This document shows, one piece after another, positions 4,784 through 12,653 of a stretch of DNA of 18,324 bases. Position numbers and translations under genes: made by a program. The DNA comes from Epilinea sp044228875 (GTDB taxonomy: Bacteria > Chloroflexota > Anaerolineae > Epilineales > Epilineaceae): the NCBI GenBank assembly GCA_044228875.1, contig JBGAUA010000060.1, forward strand, positions 1 through 18,324, in the 5' to 3' direction. Position 1 is the stretch's first letter; the number at the start of each line of letters is the position of its first letter. The notes under the pieces were generated by a model, which saw nothing but the letters and a program-made list of their open reading frames with translations, was not told the DNA's origin and did no database searches.

Positions 4784-6523
4784 TTACGGAAGCGTCCAGG
4801 TGCCGCCCGCAGCGGGAACCGTGTAGGTGCCCACCGTGGAGCCATCGACGGCCACCGCGGTGTACGCGCTGCCCTCGTAGGTGCCCGGAATGGGCTCCGT
4901 TGCGCCGGGGGCGACGATCCACTGGTAGTTTGCGATGTCCAACTGGCAGTTGTAGTCGTGCCAGACCACCCGCAGCGGCTCGGCCGTCGTGTTGACGATC
5001 GAGATGTCCACCGGCGGCGCGCCGGGCGGGGACTTCGAACACTGCTGCTTGGGGGCGATCGCCGCCGGCGCGCTGACCTTGGGCAGGGTGAGGGAGTCCA
5101 GAGCCGCCTTGTTGAGGTCGCGGTCGCGCGGCTCGAGTACCTTCGAGTAGACCTGGACCACAGACCCGTCGGGCTGCGCGAAGGTCATCACCTCGCGAGT
5201 GGCCGACGGGTTGCCCCCGCAGTTGCTGTCGGTCACCAAGAGGCCCGCTCCGAACTTCGGATGGCTGACCGGCTGCGGGCTGCTCGTGGCCGAGCACAGC
5301 GTCGACTTCGACGCGGCGATGACCGCGTTCACGTCCAGCGCCTGGCCGGGCGTCGCCGGCCATACCTGCTTGACGGCTACCTCGGGAATCGTGTAGGTGG
5401 TGGCCTTGTCCTTCGTCACCGCTAGGCTGGGAGAGGCGTAGTACTGCTGATAGATCGCCCGCTGTCCGCCAAGGTCATACCACGACCAGAAGTTCTCCGT
5501 CTCCCAGCCCGCCGGATGGGCCATCGAGATGCGCCCGTCGGGGGACGTGGACGGCTGCACGCTGTAGGGCGTCCCGGCGGGAGCGGCTCCGGCGGCCGCT
5601 GTGCCGGTTACGGGCGCTGTTGCGGACACCGATGTCGTTCCGGGCGATGCACCGGCCGCTGGCGTCAGGCTGCCGGCCGCGGGCGACGAGGCCGGCAGGC
5701 CCGGCGACCCGATGGTCACCTGGATGACGGCACCGGAAGGATCCTTGACCTGGAAGCTGACCTGCGGCTGCGGCGCGGGGCTCACCACCGAGATCTTGGC
5801 CGGGTCGAAGTCCGCCCAGGAGCGGCCCACGTAGGTGATGGCCACCGTGGACGGCTGCGGCGGGAGCAAGGGGTTGCCGCAGAAGCAGCGGGCCCGCGGC
5901 ACGCCGTAGGGGTCCACGAGTACGGCCGTCCCCTTCTGCAGAACGTCCTGGCGGGGCGTCGCCCGGCCCTTCACGAAGCCGTGGTTGGTCACCCGGGTAT
6001 CGGCCAGGAGCACGATGGGCGTGAGCGTGCTGATGAAGGCCGGGATGTTGGCCGCGGTGAGCGGCCCGCCGGTGAAGCGCAGACTGGGATCGGCGTTGAG
6101 GGCTACGACCCAGGCCGACGCCTTTTCGGCATTGGAGCCCAGGAAGCTGACCAGCTGCGGGACGTTGCAAGCCGCGTCGTTGCGCGAGCCGCCGAAGAGG
6201 CCGGGCTGGGCGCCGCTGCTGGCTTGGATGGGGGCCTGAGCGGGCGGCTTGACCTCGGCCTTCTCGACGACCACCGGTGCGGCCAGGGTGGGGTCGGGCG
6301 GGGGGGCCATCGGCGTGGCCGCGAAGGGGTCCGGGCCTACTTCTGCCGCCGGTTGCAGGAAGATCTCGCCGGGGGCCAGGGTGAGGCCCTCGAAGGTCTC
6401 GCCGGGCGCCGAAGAGGTGCCCTTGTCGGATTGCTTCAGGAAGTACCATGCGCCGGCGCCGCCGATGCCCAGCAGCAAGAGCGCTGAGAGCAGGAGCGTC
6501 GGAAGGGAACTGCGAGACTGCAT
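4784..6523 (-). CDS. membrane-anchored DUF6777-type protein with VHL-beta-like C-terminus
   Basis: From the ATG at 6523 the protein has 579 residues. An N-terminal hydrophobic segment (about 8-29, LPTLLLSALLLLGIGGAGAW) has no lipobox cysteine, so it is a signal anchor or signal peptide. Residues about 60-235 match DUF6777 as I recall it from actinobacterial secreted proteins: CNVPQLVSFL, AFISTLTPIVLLADTRVTNH, RQDVLQKGTAVLVDPYGVPR, ARCFCGNPLLPP (CxC). A low-complexity Ala/Pro/Ser/Thr linker (about 250-325) follows, then a middle domain (about 325-480) with SMAHPAGWETENFWSWYD. The last 75 residues (IVNTTAEPLRVVWHDY, then QWIVAPGATEPIPGTY) look like a VHL-beta-type sandwich. A TTG at 6544 would add seven residues but is less convincing; an AAAGGA lies 12 bases before the chosen ATG. 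Function is unknown. Context suggests an envelope role. Confidence 0.75.
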   Translation of the reverse strand: MQSRSSLPTLLLSALLLLGIGGAGAWYFLKQSDKGTSSAPGETFEGLTLAPGEIFLQPAAEVGPDPFAATPMAPPPDPTLAAPVVVEKAEVKPPAQAPIQASSGAQPGLFGGSRNDAACNVPQLVSFLGSNAEKASAWVVALNADPSLRFTGGPLTAANIPAFISTLTPIVLLADTRVTNHGFVKGRATPRQDVLQKGTAVLVDPYGVPRARCFCGNPLLPPQPSTVAITYVGRSWADFDPAKISVVSPAPQPQVSFQVKDPSGAVIQVTIGSPGLPASSPAAGSLTPAAGASPGTTSVSATAPVTGTAAAGAAPAGTPYSVQPSTSPDGRISMAHPAGWETENFWSWYDLGGQRAIYQQYYASPSLAVTKDKATTYTIPEVAVKQVWPATPGQALDVNAVIAASKSTLCSATSSPQPVSHPKFGAGLLVTDSNCGGNPSATREVMTFAQPDGSVVQVYSKVLEPRDRDLNKAALDSLTLPKVSAPAAIAPKQQCSKSPPGAPPVDISIVNTTAEPLRVVWHDYNCQLDIANYQWIVAPGATEPIPGTYEGSAYTAVAVDGSTVGTYTVPAAGGTWTLP

Positions 6524-6575
6524 GTCTTGAACACGTCCTTTCAAGGAGGCTGGGTGTTTCGAACGAATTCCGGCC

Positions 6576-6605
6576 AGCGTACCACCCCGTCCGCAACCTA
6601 GTCAA
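6576..6605 (-). promoter_or_regulatory. candidate promoter for the DUF6777-type gene
   Basis: On the - strand TTGACT (6605-6600) and TACGCT (6581-6576) are 18 bases apart, and the -10 lies about 52 bases before the ATG at 6523. The -35 matches five of six consensus positions, but the -10 matches only three. Read-through from the serpin gene upstream is an alternative. A short palindrome CCGATTATCGG (6680-6690) within GCCTCC/GGAGGC arms lies between the two genes. Confidence 0.3.
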
Positions 6606-6720
6606 AAGTCCAGGGAATGAGGGGTTTGTGGTAGACAGGGACGGCCGGGGAGGATGCTCGGGGTTGAGCCTCCCTAGCACCGATTATCGGAGGCCGTCAT
6701 GACTGTATGGGACGCCGACC

Positions 6721-8070
6721 TCAGCGGGGATCGCGCACGATGGCCATGAAGAGCGGCACGTCAGCGTTGTCCTGCGTCAGGACGGCCAGGAAGGGGCGGT
6801 TGACATGGAAGTCCAGCTTCCGGTCGGGCGAAACGGCTCCGGACATCTCCTCGGCCGAGGCCGCCGCGGCCTCGATGCCCTGCTCGTTGACATCGATCAT
6901 CGCCTTTTGAACCACCTGGTTGATTGCCAGCGGCCTCATGTCGCTCAGGGCGCTCAGGTCGGCCAGACCTGGATCGAACAGCGCATGGACTCCCAAGTCC
7001 TGCAGGTCCTCGACCAGGTCATCGCAGCGGTGCTCGATCCGGAATCGGGGCAGCTGGAGATCGACCTCCGCCCAGACCTCGTGCTCGGTGTCGCTCAAGG
7101 GTCCGTAGTTTGAGCCCTCGGCATCCCGAATCTGTTGCCGCAAGGCGCCTGCGACGGACTCGGGGCTGGCTCCCCCCTTGGGCAGGAAGACCCACAGGCT
7201 GAGCCTATCGTGCGTTCGCAGTGCCAGCGCATCGTAGCGATCGGTGACCCGCACGGTTTCCCAGGACTGACTGAACATGGTGGGCACCGACACCTTCGTC
7301 CCATCGGTGAGGGTGAAGGCGGCGTCGCGGCTGTCAGCCGCATCGAACCCATCCCAGCCCACCTTGGCGTAGACCGTGTTGACCAGAAGGAGCCGGGTGG
7401 CCGGGTCCAGCGCTTGGAGCAGGTCGGTGATACGTCCTCCTGTGCGGGCGGTTACCCACTGGTTGACCTCCAGGCGAGCCTCCTCCGGGTCTTCGGGCAG
7501 GGTCCGGACCTCGGCGGCGAAGGCGTCGGCGGCGGTCGTGGCGAAGCCTGGCCGCACCGATGCTCCGCCGGCCAACCACAGGCTGTTGGCCACGGCCCCC
7601 TCGGAGCGCTCGGCACCGTTGATGAAGCCGATGAGATTGGCCCAGGAGCGGTTCATCTCGGCCAAGGGGCCATCTCCCATCCCCAGGGCGGCGCGCAACT
7701 CCGCCGCCGTGCTTCCCCCGGCGCCGTCGAGGGTGAGGGCGAGGACGGCTGCCAGGGAGAGGGGCGAGAAGACAAGGTCATCCGTGGTCTTGGCGGCTTG
7801 ACGGCTCAGTATCTCGAAGCCGAATCCCCAGAGTGGACCGCTCAATGAGCCCGCGGATTGCGGGTCCCGCGATGCCAGGGCGGGAACAGGCGCGGGACCC
7901 GCGGCGAATGCGGGCGCGGGCCGGGTCGCGGCGAGGGAGGGTCGGCCCTGGGGCGAGGACAAGGCCCGCTCACGCCAGACCATGCCGCCACCTGCTGCGC
8001 CGACGGCAAAGACCAGTGCCAGGGAACCCCAGAGACCCATCGTGTGACGGTTTGTGCGCGGTATCGCCAT
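6721..8070 (-). CDS. membrane-anchored serpin-family protease inhibitor
   Basis: This 449-residue protein has an N-terminal membrane segment (about 12-31), a Pro/Ala-rich linker (about 38-75), and a complete serpin fold. Serpin landmarks are FSPLSLAAVLALTLDGAGGS (101-120), VNQWVTARTGGRITDLL (202-218), RLLLVNTVYAKVGWDGF (226-242), VPTMF (262-266), the hinge NEQGIEAAAAS (395-405), and FHVNRPFL (421-428) with PLFMAIVRDP at the end. The alanine-rich hinge predicts an inhibitory serpin rather than a non-inhibitory one. Counting from the hinge places P1-P1' at A412-V413. Spacing from P1 to NRPF equals that of antithrombin (Asn at P12'). A small P1 residue suggests elastase- or subtilisin-like targets. 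AGGAG (8078-8082 on the - strand) is 7 bases before the ATG, fixing the start. It would act outside the cytoplasmic membrane and lies 105 bases after the CotH gene, possibly in one operon. Confidence 0.95.
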   Translation of the reverse strand: MAIPRTNRHTMGLWGSLALVFAVGAAGGGMVWRERALSSPQGRPSLAATRPAPAFAAGPAPVPALASRDPQSAGSLSGPLWGFGFEILSRQAAKTTDDLVFSPLSLAAVLALTLDGAGGSTAAELRAALGMGDGPLAEMNRSWANLIGFINGAERSEGAVANSLWLAGGASVRPGFATTAADAFAAEVRTLPEDPEEARLEVNQWVTARTGGRITDLLQALDPATRLLLVNTVYAKVGWDGFDAADSRDAAFTLTDGTKVSVPTMFSQSWETVRVTDRYDALALRTHDRLSLWVFLPKGGASPESVAGALRQQIRDAEGSNYGPLSDTEHEVWAEVDLQLPRFRIEHRCDDLVEDLQDLGVHALFDPGLADLSALSDMRPLAINQVVQKAMIDVNEQGIEAAAASAEEMSGAVSPDRKLDFHVNRPFLAVLTQDNADVPLFMAIVRDPR

Positions 8071-8175
8071 GGGAAGGCTCCTTTAACAGTGTCGACCTGC
8101 TGCTGAAGCAGCGGGAAGCGGGACGACGACCGTCAGCGCGGCTGGCCGCGGTCCGGCGTTGCGCCTCACTGCGTC

Positions 8176-10509
8176 CTACCGCATCGCCCAAGGCAGGAGC
8201 AGCTTGGCGCAGATCGGTATCTCCAACGGCGTAGGCTCCGGTGCCGGCGGCGTCACCGTGGGCTCCAGCGGCGTTGCTGAAGGGTCAGGTTCGGGAAGGC
8301 CGGTGGCCGTTGGCGGCAGCACGTTGCCGCAGCGGTTGACGGCCCGCGGGCTGGGGCTGTCGCAGGCCAGCCAGTCGCCGCTGCCATCCGGCAGGCGGGC
8401 CAGGCTGTGGTCGGTGTCCTGGGGGTCGTAGGTCACCGTGTCCAGGATCGCGTCGCGGGTGGTCAGGAGCAGGCGGCCGCCCGCCTTGGACAGCTTGAAG
8501 GGCGCGTGCAGCGGCCCTTGTGCGCTGTCCTTGTCGCACCAGACCAGCAGGTGCTCGCCCGGCTGCAGGGTACCGCCCGGCAGGGCAAAGGTCCACGGGT
8601 CGTCGGGCGACAGGCCCAGGAAGCTTCCGTCGAGCGACAGCGGTTCGCTGCCGCGGTTCACCAGCTCCACCCAGTCGTCGTACTCGCCGGCCTCGTCGGC
8701 GAGGGTGGTGACGTTGTCCGCCATGAGTTCGTTGAGCGCCAGATCGCCGCCCGGCAGCTCCGGCAGGTCAGGTCCCGTCACGCGGTAGCGAAAGGGTTGG
8801 ACCCAGTTCGACGCCGGGTGGAAGGCTGTCTGGCCCTTGGCGAAACTCAGATGCAGGTAGTAGCTCACGCGCGTGCGGGCCGGCAGGGCCGGCAGGCGGG
8901 CGGACCAGCCGGTCTCTTCCTGCGCCATCGCGTAGGCCGTCGGTGCTCCCCCCTCCACGCGGGCCACCAGCGCTACCGCCGTGGGCTGGACGGGGCCGCC
9001 GAAGCGGGCCCGCACCAGGGGCGCCTGGTCCGGCGCCGGATCCGCCGGGATGATCTCGTGCAGCTCCAGGGGAGGCTCCGGCCCTGCCAGGGCCGCCTGC
9101 TTGTCGAACCAGGCCGCGCGGGCCCGCACCAGGGGGAGGATGCCCGGGATGTCCCCGTTGCTGACGATGACCGCGCCCGGCCCCAGGGCCACGTCCTCGT
9201 AGAGATTCTTCTCGAACTGCTCCAGGGTGTACAGCTGGTTCTTGTCCTCGGCCAGGGCGGGGCGGATCAGGTCGCGGAGGGCGCGGGCGCGCGATTCCAG
9301 GGCCTCCGCGTCCAGGGCGGCGGCGCGGATGGCCCGGAAATGGGCGAGGTAGTCCGCCCGCCAGCGCGGCACCCCCAGGAGCCGGTGGACGAGGGGGCGG
9401 GTGGGGTCCGTCTCCTGCAGGAAGGGGCTGGTCTTCACCAGGCCGTCGTAGCCGCCGCCGGCGATGTTGAATACGCCGAAGCTCAGGCTGGTGTCCCAGA
9501 GCAGGGGGTACCAGCGCGGGTCCCGCTCGGCGCGATGCAGGAAGTAGTTGTGGCCGAAGTAGTAGCTGTCGTAGTTCATGACCGCGTTCGTGGCCGCCAG
9601 GTACCACAATGCGCTGTCGACATCCAGGGTTTGGGGCAGCTCCGCTTCCACCTTGCTGTCGCGGATGCCGCCATCGGCCACCGGCGCGTCCAAGGCCCGG
9701 GTGAGCTCGCGCAAGGCCTCGTAGCCGGCGTCGCCCGCGGCGGCCGTCTTCAGCTCGTAGTTCTGCTTGTAGGGACCCAAGCCCTCGCCCTGCCAGGTCA
9801 GGTTGCTCTGATGGCCGAAGCCGCCCTGGGTGGGCTTGAAGGACCCTGGGTCCGACTGCTGGGGCGGAACCCACTGTCCCTCTTGGCGCCGGGCGACCGC
9901 TTGCGGCATCGCCTCGCCGAAGGTCGGGCTGTCGCCCTTCACCAGCAGCCCGTCGTTGCCCTGGAACCAGGCATCGACGAAGCTGCGTTCGATCTGCTCG
10001 GACAGGATGTACAGGCCCCAGTAGCTGCCGTTGAGGTACAGCCTGGCATAGGCGCCGCGCGGCGTGGGCAGGAAGGGGCGCAGGAGATCGTTCGTCAACA
10101 CCTCGCGCAGGTACGAGGGGTCGGCGTAGCTGTTGTTCAGGTTCACGGTGTCGATGCCATAGAGCCGCTGGCCGGGCGCGAAGGCGTCGATGCTGAGGTT
10201 GAAGGGCTTCTTGGGGCCTGGCGCGCGCGAGGAACTGAGGCCCTTGTAGCGCAGGCCGACCCCCGCGTAGGTCACCCCGTCGACGGTCAGGTCCGCGCGG
10301 ACATTGGTCGACTCCCCGGCCCGGTCCAGCTGGCGCTGCCAGTCCGTGTCGGCGAACTGGACCTTGAAGTCGCGGACGCGGGTCTGGTCGAACAGATCCG
10401 GCGGCGCTGCCTCCTGGGCCATGGCTGCGGGAGCGGGCCGCGGCGCGTGGCTGACGGTCGCCAGGGCGAGGACGGCGAGGCCGGCGACGACGTGGACATG
10501 CGGGCGCAT
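8176..10509 (-). CDS. secreted CotH-family protein with lamin-tail domain
   Basis: The protein is 777 residues. An N-terminal hydrophobic stretch (about 6-22) and an Ala-rich segment ending at AMAQ (about 29-32) form a signal peptide. Residues about 43-475 match the CotH kinase-like family: VGLRYKGLSSSRAP, KKPFNLSID, TVNLNNSYADPSYLREVLTN, ARLYLNGSYWGLYILSEQIE, GLLVKGD (K191), YYFGHNYFLHR and WYPLLWDTSLSFG (D339). Studied CotH proteins phosphorylate spore-coat proteins; many exported bacterial homologues are uncharacterised. A beta-rich linker leads to a lamin-tail domain (about 590-722: LNELMADNV, DDWVELVNRGSEPLSLDGSF, TLQPGEHLLVWCD). A Pro/Thr-rich stretch then ends in ICAKLLLPWAMR, resembling short LPL-type C-termini common on Chloroflexota exported proteins. 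A weak GGGAAAGGG precedes the ATG. Substrate and role here are unknown. Confidence 0.93.
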   Translation of the reverse strand: MRPHVHVVAGLAVLALATVSHAPRPAPAAMAQEAAPPDLFDQTRVRDFKVQFADTDWQRQLDRAGESTNVRADLTVDGVTYAGVGLRYKGLSSSRAPGPKKPFNLSIDAFAPGQRLYGIDTVNLNNSYADPSYLREVLTNDLLRPFLPTPRGAYARLYLNGSYWGLYILSEQIERSFVDAWFQGNDGLLVKGDSPTFGEAMPQAVARRQEGQWVPPQQSDPGSFKPTQGGFGHQSNLTWQGEGLGPYKQNYELKTAAAGDAGYEALRELTRALDAPVADGGIRDSKVEAELPQTLDVDSALWYLAATNAVMNYDSYYFGHNYFLHRAERDPRWYPLLWDTSLSFGVFNIAGGGYDGLVKTSPFLQETDPTRPLVHRLLGVPRWRADYLAHFRAIRAAALDAEALESRARALRDLIRPALAEDKNQLYTLEQFEKNLYEDVALGPGAVIVSNGDIPGILPLVRARAAWFDKQAALAGPEPPLELHEIIPADPAPDQAPLVRARFGGPVQPTAVALVARVEGGAPTAYAMAQEETGWSARLPALPARTRVSYYLHLSFAKGQTAFHPASNWVQPFRYRVTGPDLPELPGGDLALNELMADNVTTLADEAGEYDDWVELVNRGSEPLSLDGSFLGLSPDDPWTFALPGGTLQPGEHLLVWCDKDSAQGPLHAPFKLSKAGGRLLLTTRDAILDTVTYDPQDTDHSLARLPDGSGDWLACDSPSPRAVNRCGNVLPPTATGLPEPDPSATPLEPTVTPPAPEPTPLEIPICAKLLLPWAMR

Positions 10510-10576
10510 GGTGGACCCTTTCCCCGATGCATTCTATCGGGAGTGGCTTCGTGGCATGGCGACTCACGACGATCGC

Positions 10577-10582
10577 ATTGTA
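10577..10582 (-). promoter_or_regulatory. candidate -10 box for the CotH-family gene
   Basis: On the - strand TACAAT (five of six consensus positions) lies 67 bases before the ATG at 10509. Only a poor -35 (CTGTCC at 18 bases spacing) is present. A second five-of-six box, TAGAAT (10536-10531), is 21 bases before the ATG. Because a strong terminator separates this gene from the htrA-like gene, some promoter in this interval is expected. Confidence 0.3.
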
Positions 10583-10756
10583 CCGCCTGGCTGCTATCCA
10601 GGACAGGACCTTCGTGGGGCTGCTGTTCGCCAAGAGATCCGTCGACTTCCGCAACGGGCGATAGGCCCACGCCTTTCAGCCGGCGCAGGCCGGCTTTGTC
10701 TGAGGCGCCGCGGGTTCAACCGCCGGGGGCCGTCTTCCATGCCCCTCGAACGAACA

Positions 10757-10797
10757 AGGCCCCGTCACCCGCGCATCGCGCGCCGGTGACGGGGCCT
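10757..10797 (-). terminator. intrinsic-type terminator of the htrA-like gene
   Basis: A perfect 13-bp stem is formed by AGGCCCCGTCACC (10757-10769) and GGTGACGGGGCCT (10785-10797), with a 15-base GC-rich loop that can itself pair. On the - strand the stem is followed directly by TTGTTCGTTCG. It begins 25 bases after the htrA-like stop codon, where a terminator is expected. Confidence 0.8.
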
Positions 10798-10822
10798 CGG
10801 ACTGCGCGTTGCCGCGCGAGCG

Positions 10823-12136
10823 TCAGTCGCGGTTCGGTCGCTCGCCTACCTGCACCGTGACCTCCTGCTCCGCTCCGCCGCGCAGGATGGTCAGGCGCAC
10901 CTGCTGGCCCGGCTCGGTCTCGAGGGCCACGTAGCTCAGCAGGTCGTCGAAATCGTCGATGGGCTCGCCGTCGATGGCGACGATCACGTCGCCGCCGATG
11001 GGCACCTGGGCGGTCTGGTCGTCCAGATTCTGGGCGCCCTGGAGCAGCTGCGCCGCCGGGCCGTCCGGCTGCACGCCGGCGATGTAGGCCCCGCGCGGCT
11101 CCGCCAGGTTGTTGGCCTGCGCCATCTCCACCGTGAAATCGCTGGAGCCCTGGATGCCCAGGTAGGACCAGCGCGCCTTGCCACTGGCGATCAGCTGCGG
11201 CACCACCTTGTTGACCACCGAGGCCGGGATGGCGAAGCCCACGCCGGAGTTGCCCGGCACGCCGCCCGCCTGGATGTTCATCGTCTCGATCTGGGCGTTG
11301 ACGCCGATCACCTGGCCTGAGAGGTCCAGGAGCGGGCCACCCGAGTTGCCCGGGTTGATGGCCGCGTCCGTCTGGATGGTCTGCGGGATCTGGTAGCCCG
11401 GCTGGCCGGCGGCGGTCTGGCTCGGGTCGGCCGCCGGGATCACCCGGCCCAGGGCGCTGATGATGCCCGAGGTCATGGAGTTGGCCTTGCCGAAGGGGTT
11501 GCCGATGGCGATCACCTGCTGGCCCACCTTGAGCGCGGCCAGGTCCTGCAGCACCGGCAGGCTGCGTGCCGCCTGCGGCACATCCTCCACCTTCAGCACC
11601 GCCAGGTCGCTGTAGCCGTCCGTGCCCACCACCTCGGCCTTGCGCCGGCTGCCGTCGCTGAAGACCACCTCCAGGGAGGAGGCGTCGCCCGCCACGTGCT
11701 TGTTGGTGACAATGTGGCCCTGGTCGTCGTAGATCCAGCCCGAGCCGCTGCCGCGGGCTCGGCCGCGGCCCTGGCCCAGGTCCACCACCTGCTCGATGTC
11801 GATCGCCACCACGCCCGGGTTCACCTGCTCGTAGAGCAGGCTCAGGTCGGCGCTGCCCGTGGACGCGCCGCCGCGCAGCGGCAGCTCCGACCGCGGGGCC
11901 GCGCTGGGGGCGGGGCGGTTGATGCGCGCCGGCGCCGCGGCCTCGCCTTGAGCCGGCGTCTCCGGCGCGGATTCGTCCAGGCTCAACTGCTCCAGGCGTC
12001 CACGCTGGCTTTGCAGGAGCTCCGCGCCCTTGCCGTTGCTCGCCAGCAGGGCCACGCCCAGGCTGCCGGCGCAGAGCAGGGTCAGGCCGCCCACGCAGCC
12101 CAATCCCAGCAACATGCGGCGTTCGAAGAGGTTCAT
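10823..12136 (-). CDS. HtrA/DegP-like S1C serine protease with PDZ domain, membrane-anchored
   Basis: The 437-residue protein is predicted to degrade or refold misfolded envelope proteins. An N-terminal membrane segment (about 8-32) is followed by a Pro/Ala-rich linker (about 55-95), a trypsin-like domain (about 98-320) and one PDZ domain (about 325-432). The catalytic triad is visible: H147 in VTNKHVAG, D177 in SDLAVLKV and S265 in NPGNSGGPLLD. The oxyanion/substrate loop TDAAINPGNSGGP is canonical. The PDZ domain shows YLGIQGS, GAYIAGVQPDGPAAQLL and GGDVIVAIDGEPI. TNKHV replaces the commoner TNNHV, but the histidine is kept. AGGAG (12145-12149 on the - strand) lies 8 bases before the ATG. 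A terminator follows the stop, so it is probably transcribed alone. It is divergent from the alpha-2-macroglobulin gene across about 517 bases. DegS/HhoA-type single-PDZ proteases are its closest analogues. Confidence 0.95.
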   Translation of the reverse strand: MNLFERRMLLGLGCVGGLTLLCAGSLGVALLASNGKGAELLQSQRGRLEQLSLDESAPETPAQGEAAAPARINRPAPSAAPRSELPLRGGASTGSADLSLLYEQVNPGVVAIDIEQVVDLGQGRGRARGSGSGWIYDDQGHIVTNKHVAGDASSLEVVFSDGSRRKAEVVGTDGYSDLAVLKVEDVPQAARSLPVLQDLAALKVGQQVIAIGNPFGKANSMTSGIISALGRVIPAADPSQTAAGQPGYQIPQTIQTDAAINPGNSGGPLLDLSGQVIGVNAQIETMNIQAGGVPGNSGVGFAIPASVVNKVVPQLIASGKARWSYLGIQGSSDFTVEMAQANNLAEPRGAYIAGVQPDGPAAQLLQGAQNLDDQTAQVPIGGDVIVAIDGEPIDDFDDLLSYVALETEPGQQVRLTILRGGAEQEVTVQVGERPNRD

Positions 12137-12653
12137 CGGTTACACTCCTGAAGCTGTGGTTGTCGGTGCCCCGTCAGACGGGCGCCCCATGCAACGGCGA
12201 AGGATTTCAAGGCTTACGTTCATCGTTGGAATCTTAGTCCCTTTTCCGGGGCGCGGCCATGCCGGAAAGCTCGTGGATGGCGCTCCCACGCAGGCGGCGA
12301 ATCGGGAACTCATGCGGCTCCATTGTGCCGCCCGGCCCTGAACAGACCCTGAAGTCCACCTGAGCGGTCCATGAATCGTCGAGACCCTTGCGGGTCGCCG
12401 GAGTCCGGTGCTCCCGCGCGGTACCTCCATTGGTCGCCGGAGGCCGCGGATTTCGCGCGGCGCCCGGGGAACCGGCGGCGGCGAAACGTCGTTCAGGCAC
12501 TGGTGTTGTCTCAAGTGAGGCGCGACCTTCGTATCCTTCCCTCGGCCCGCGTCGCCGGCCTGCCCGGCCCACGGTCCGTCCTCGGCGGAACCACCGCTAC
12601 TGAACCCCGAGATTGCAGCCGCGCGCTTGCCCCGCAAGCCCAAGGAGGAGACC
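12137..12653. other. long divergent intergenic region (htrA-like / alpha-2-macroglobulin)
   Basis: These 517 bases separate two divergent genes and should hold both promoters. No strong -10/-35 pair was found on either strand. The best - strand candidate is TAAGAT (12236-12231), and the best + strand candidate is TTGTCT (12506) with TATCCT (12532) at an overlong 20-base spacing. There is a small hairpin GACCC/GGGTC (12383-12396) and a direct repeat GGTCGCCGGAG (12393-12403 and 12432-12442). Open frames exist on both strands but match no family I recognise. Confidence 0.5.
12642..12650 (+). promoter_or_regulatory. Shine-Dalgarno fixing the GTG start of the alpha-2-macroglobulin gene
   Basis: AAGGAGGAG is a near-perfect ribosome binding site. 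Its GGAGG core ends 5 bases before the GTG at 12654. That start yields a proper lipoprotein signal peptide, which no later start would give. Confidence 0.8.

Larger units (their letters stand above)
10510..10822. other. intergenic region between htrA-like and CotH genes
   Basis: No gene was found in these 313 bases. The left part carries candidate -10 boxes for the CotH gene. The right part carries the htrA-like terminator hairpin. A further small hairpin (AGCCGGC at 10678-10684, GCCGGCT at 10689-10695) is followed by TTGTCT on the + strand. It resembles a + strand terminator, but no + strand gene precedes it. Confidence 0.6.

Noticed and set aside
10678..10701. Terminator-like hairpin followed by TTGTCT on the + strand
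   Set aside because: The stem is only 7 bp and no + strand gene ends upstream; both neighbours are on the - strand.
10681..10730. GGTTCAACC-like stretch suggesting a tRNA T-arm
   Set aside because: The flanking bases do not form the T-stem, and no acceptor, D or anticodon arms are present.
8407..10860. An 817-codon open frame on the + strand antisense to the CotH-family gene
   Set aside because: It has shadow-frame composition with no recognisable domain, while the - strand frame is a clear CotH/lamin-tail protein.
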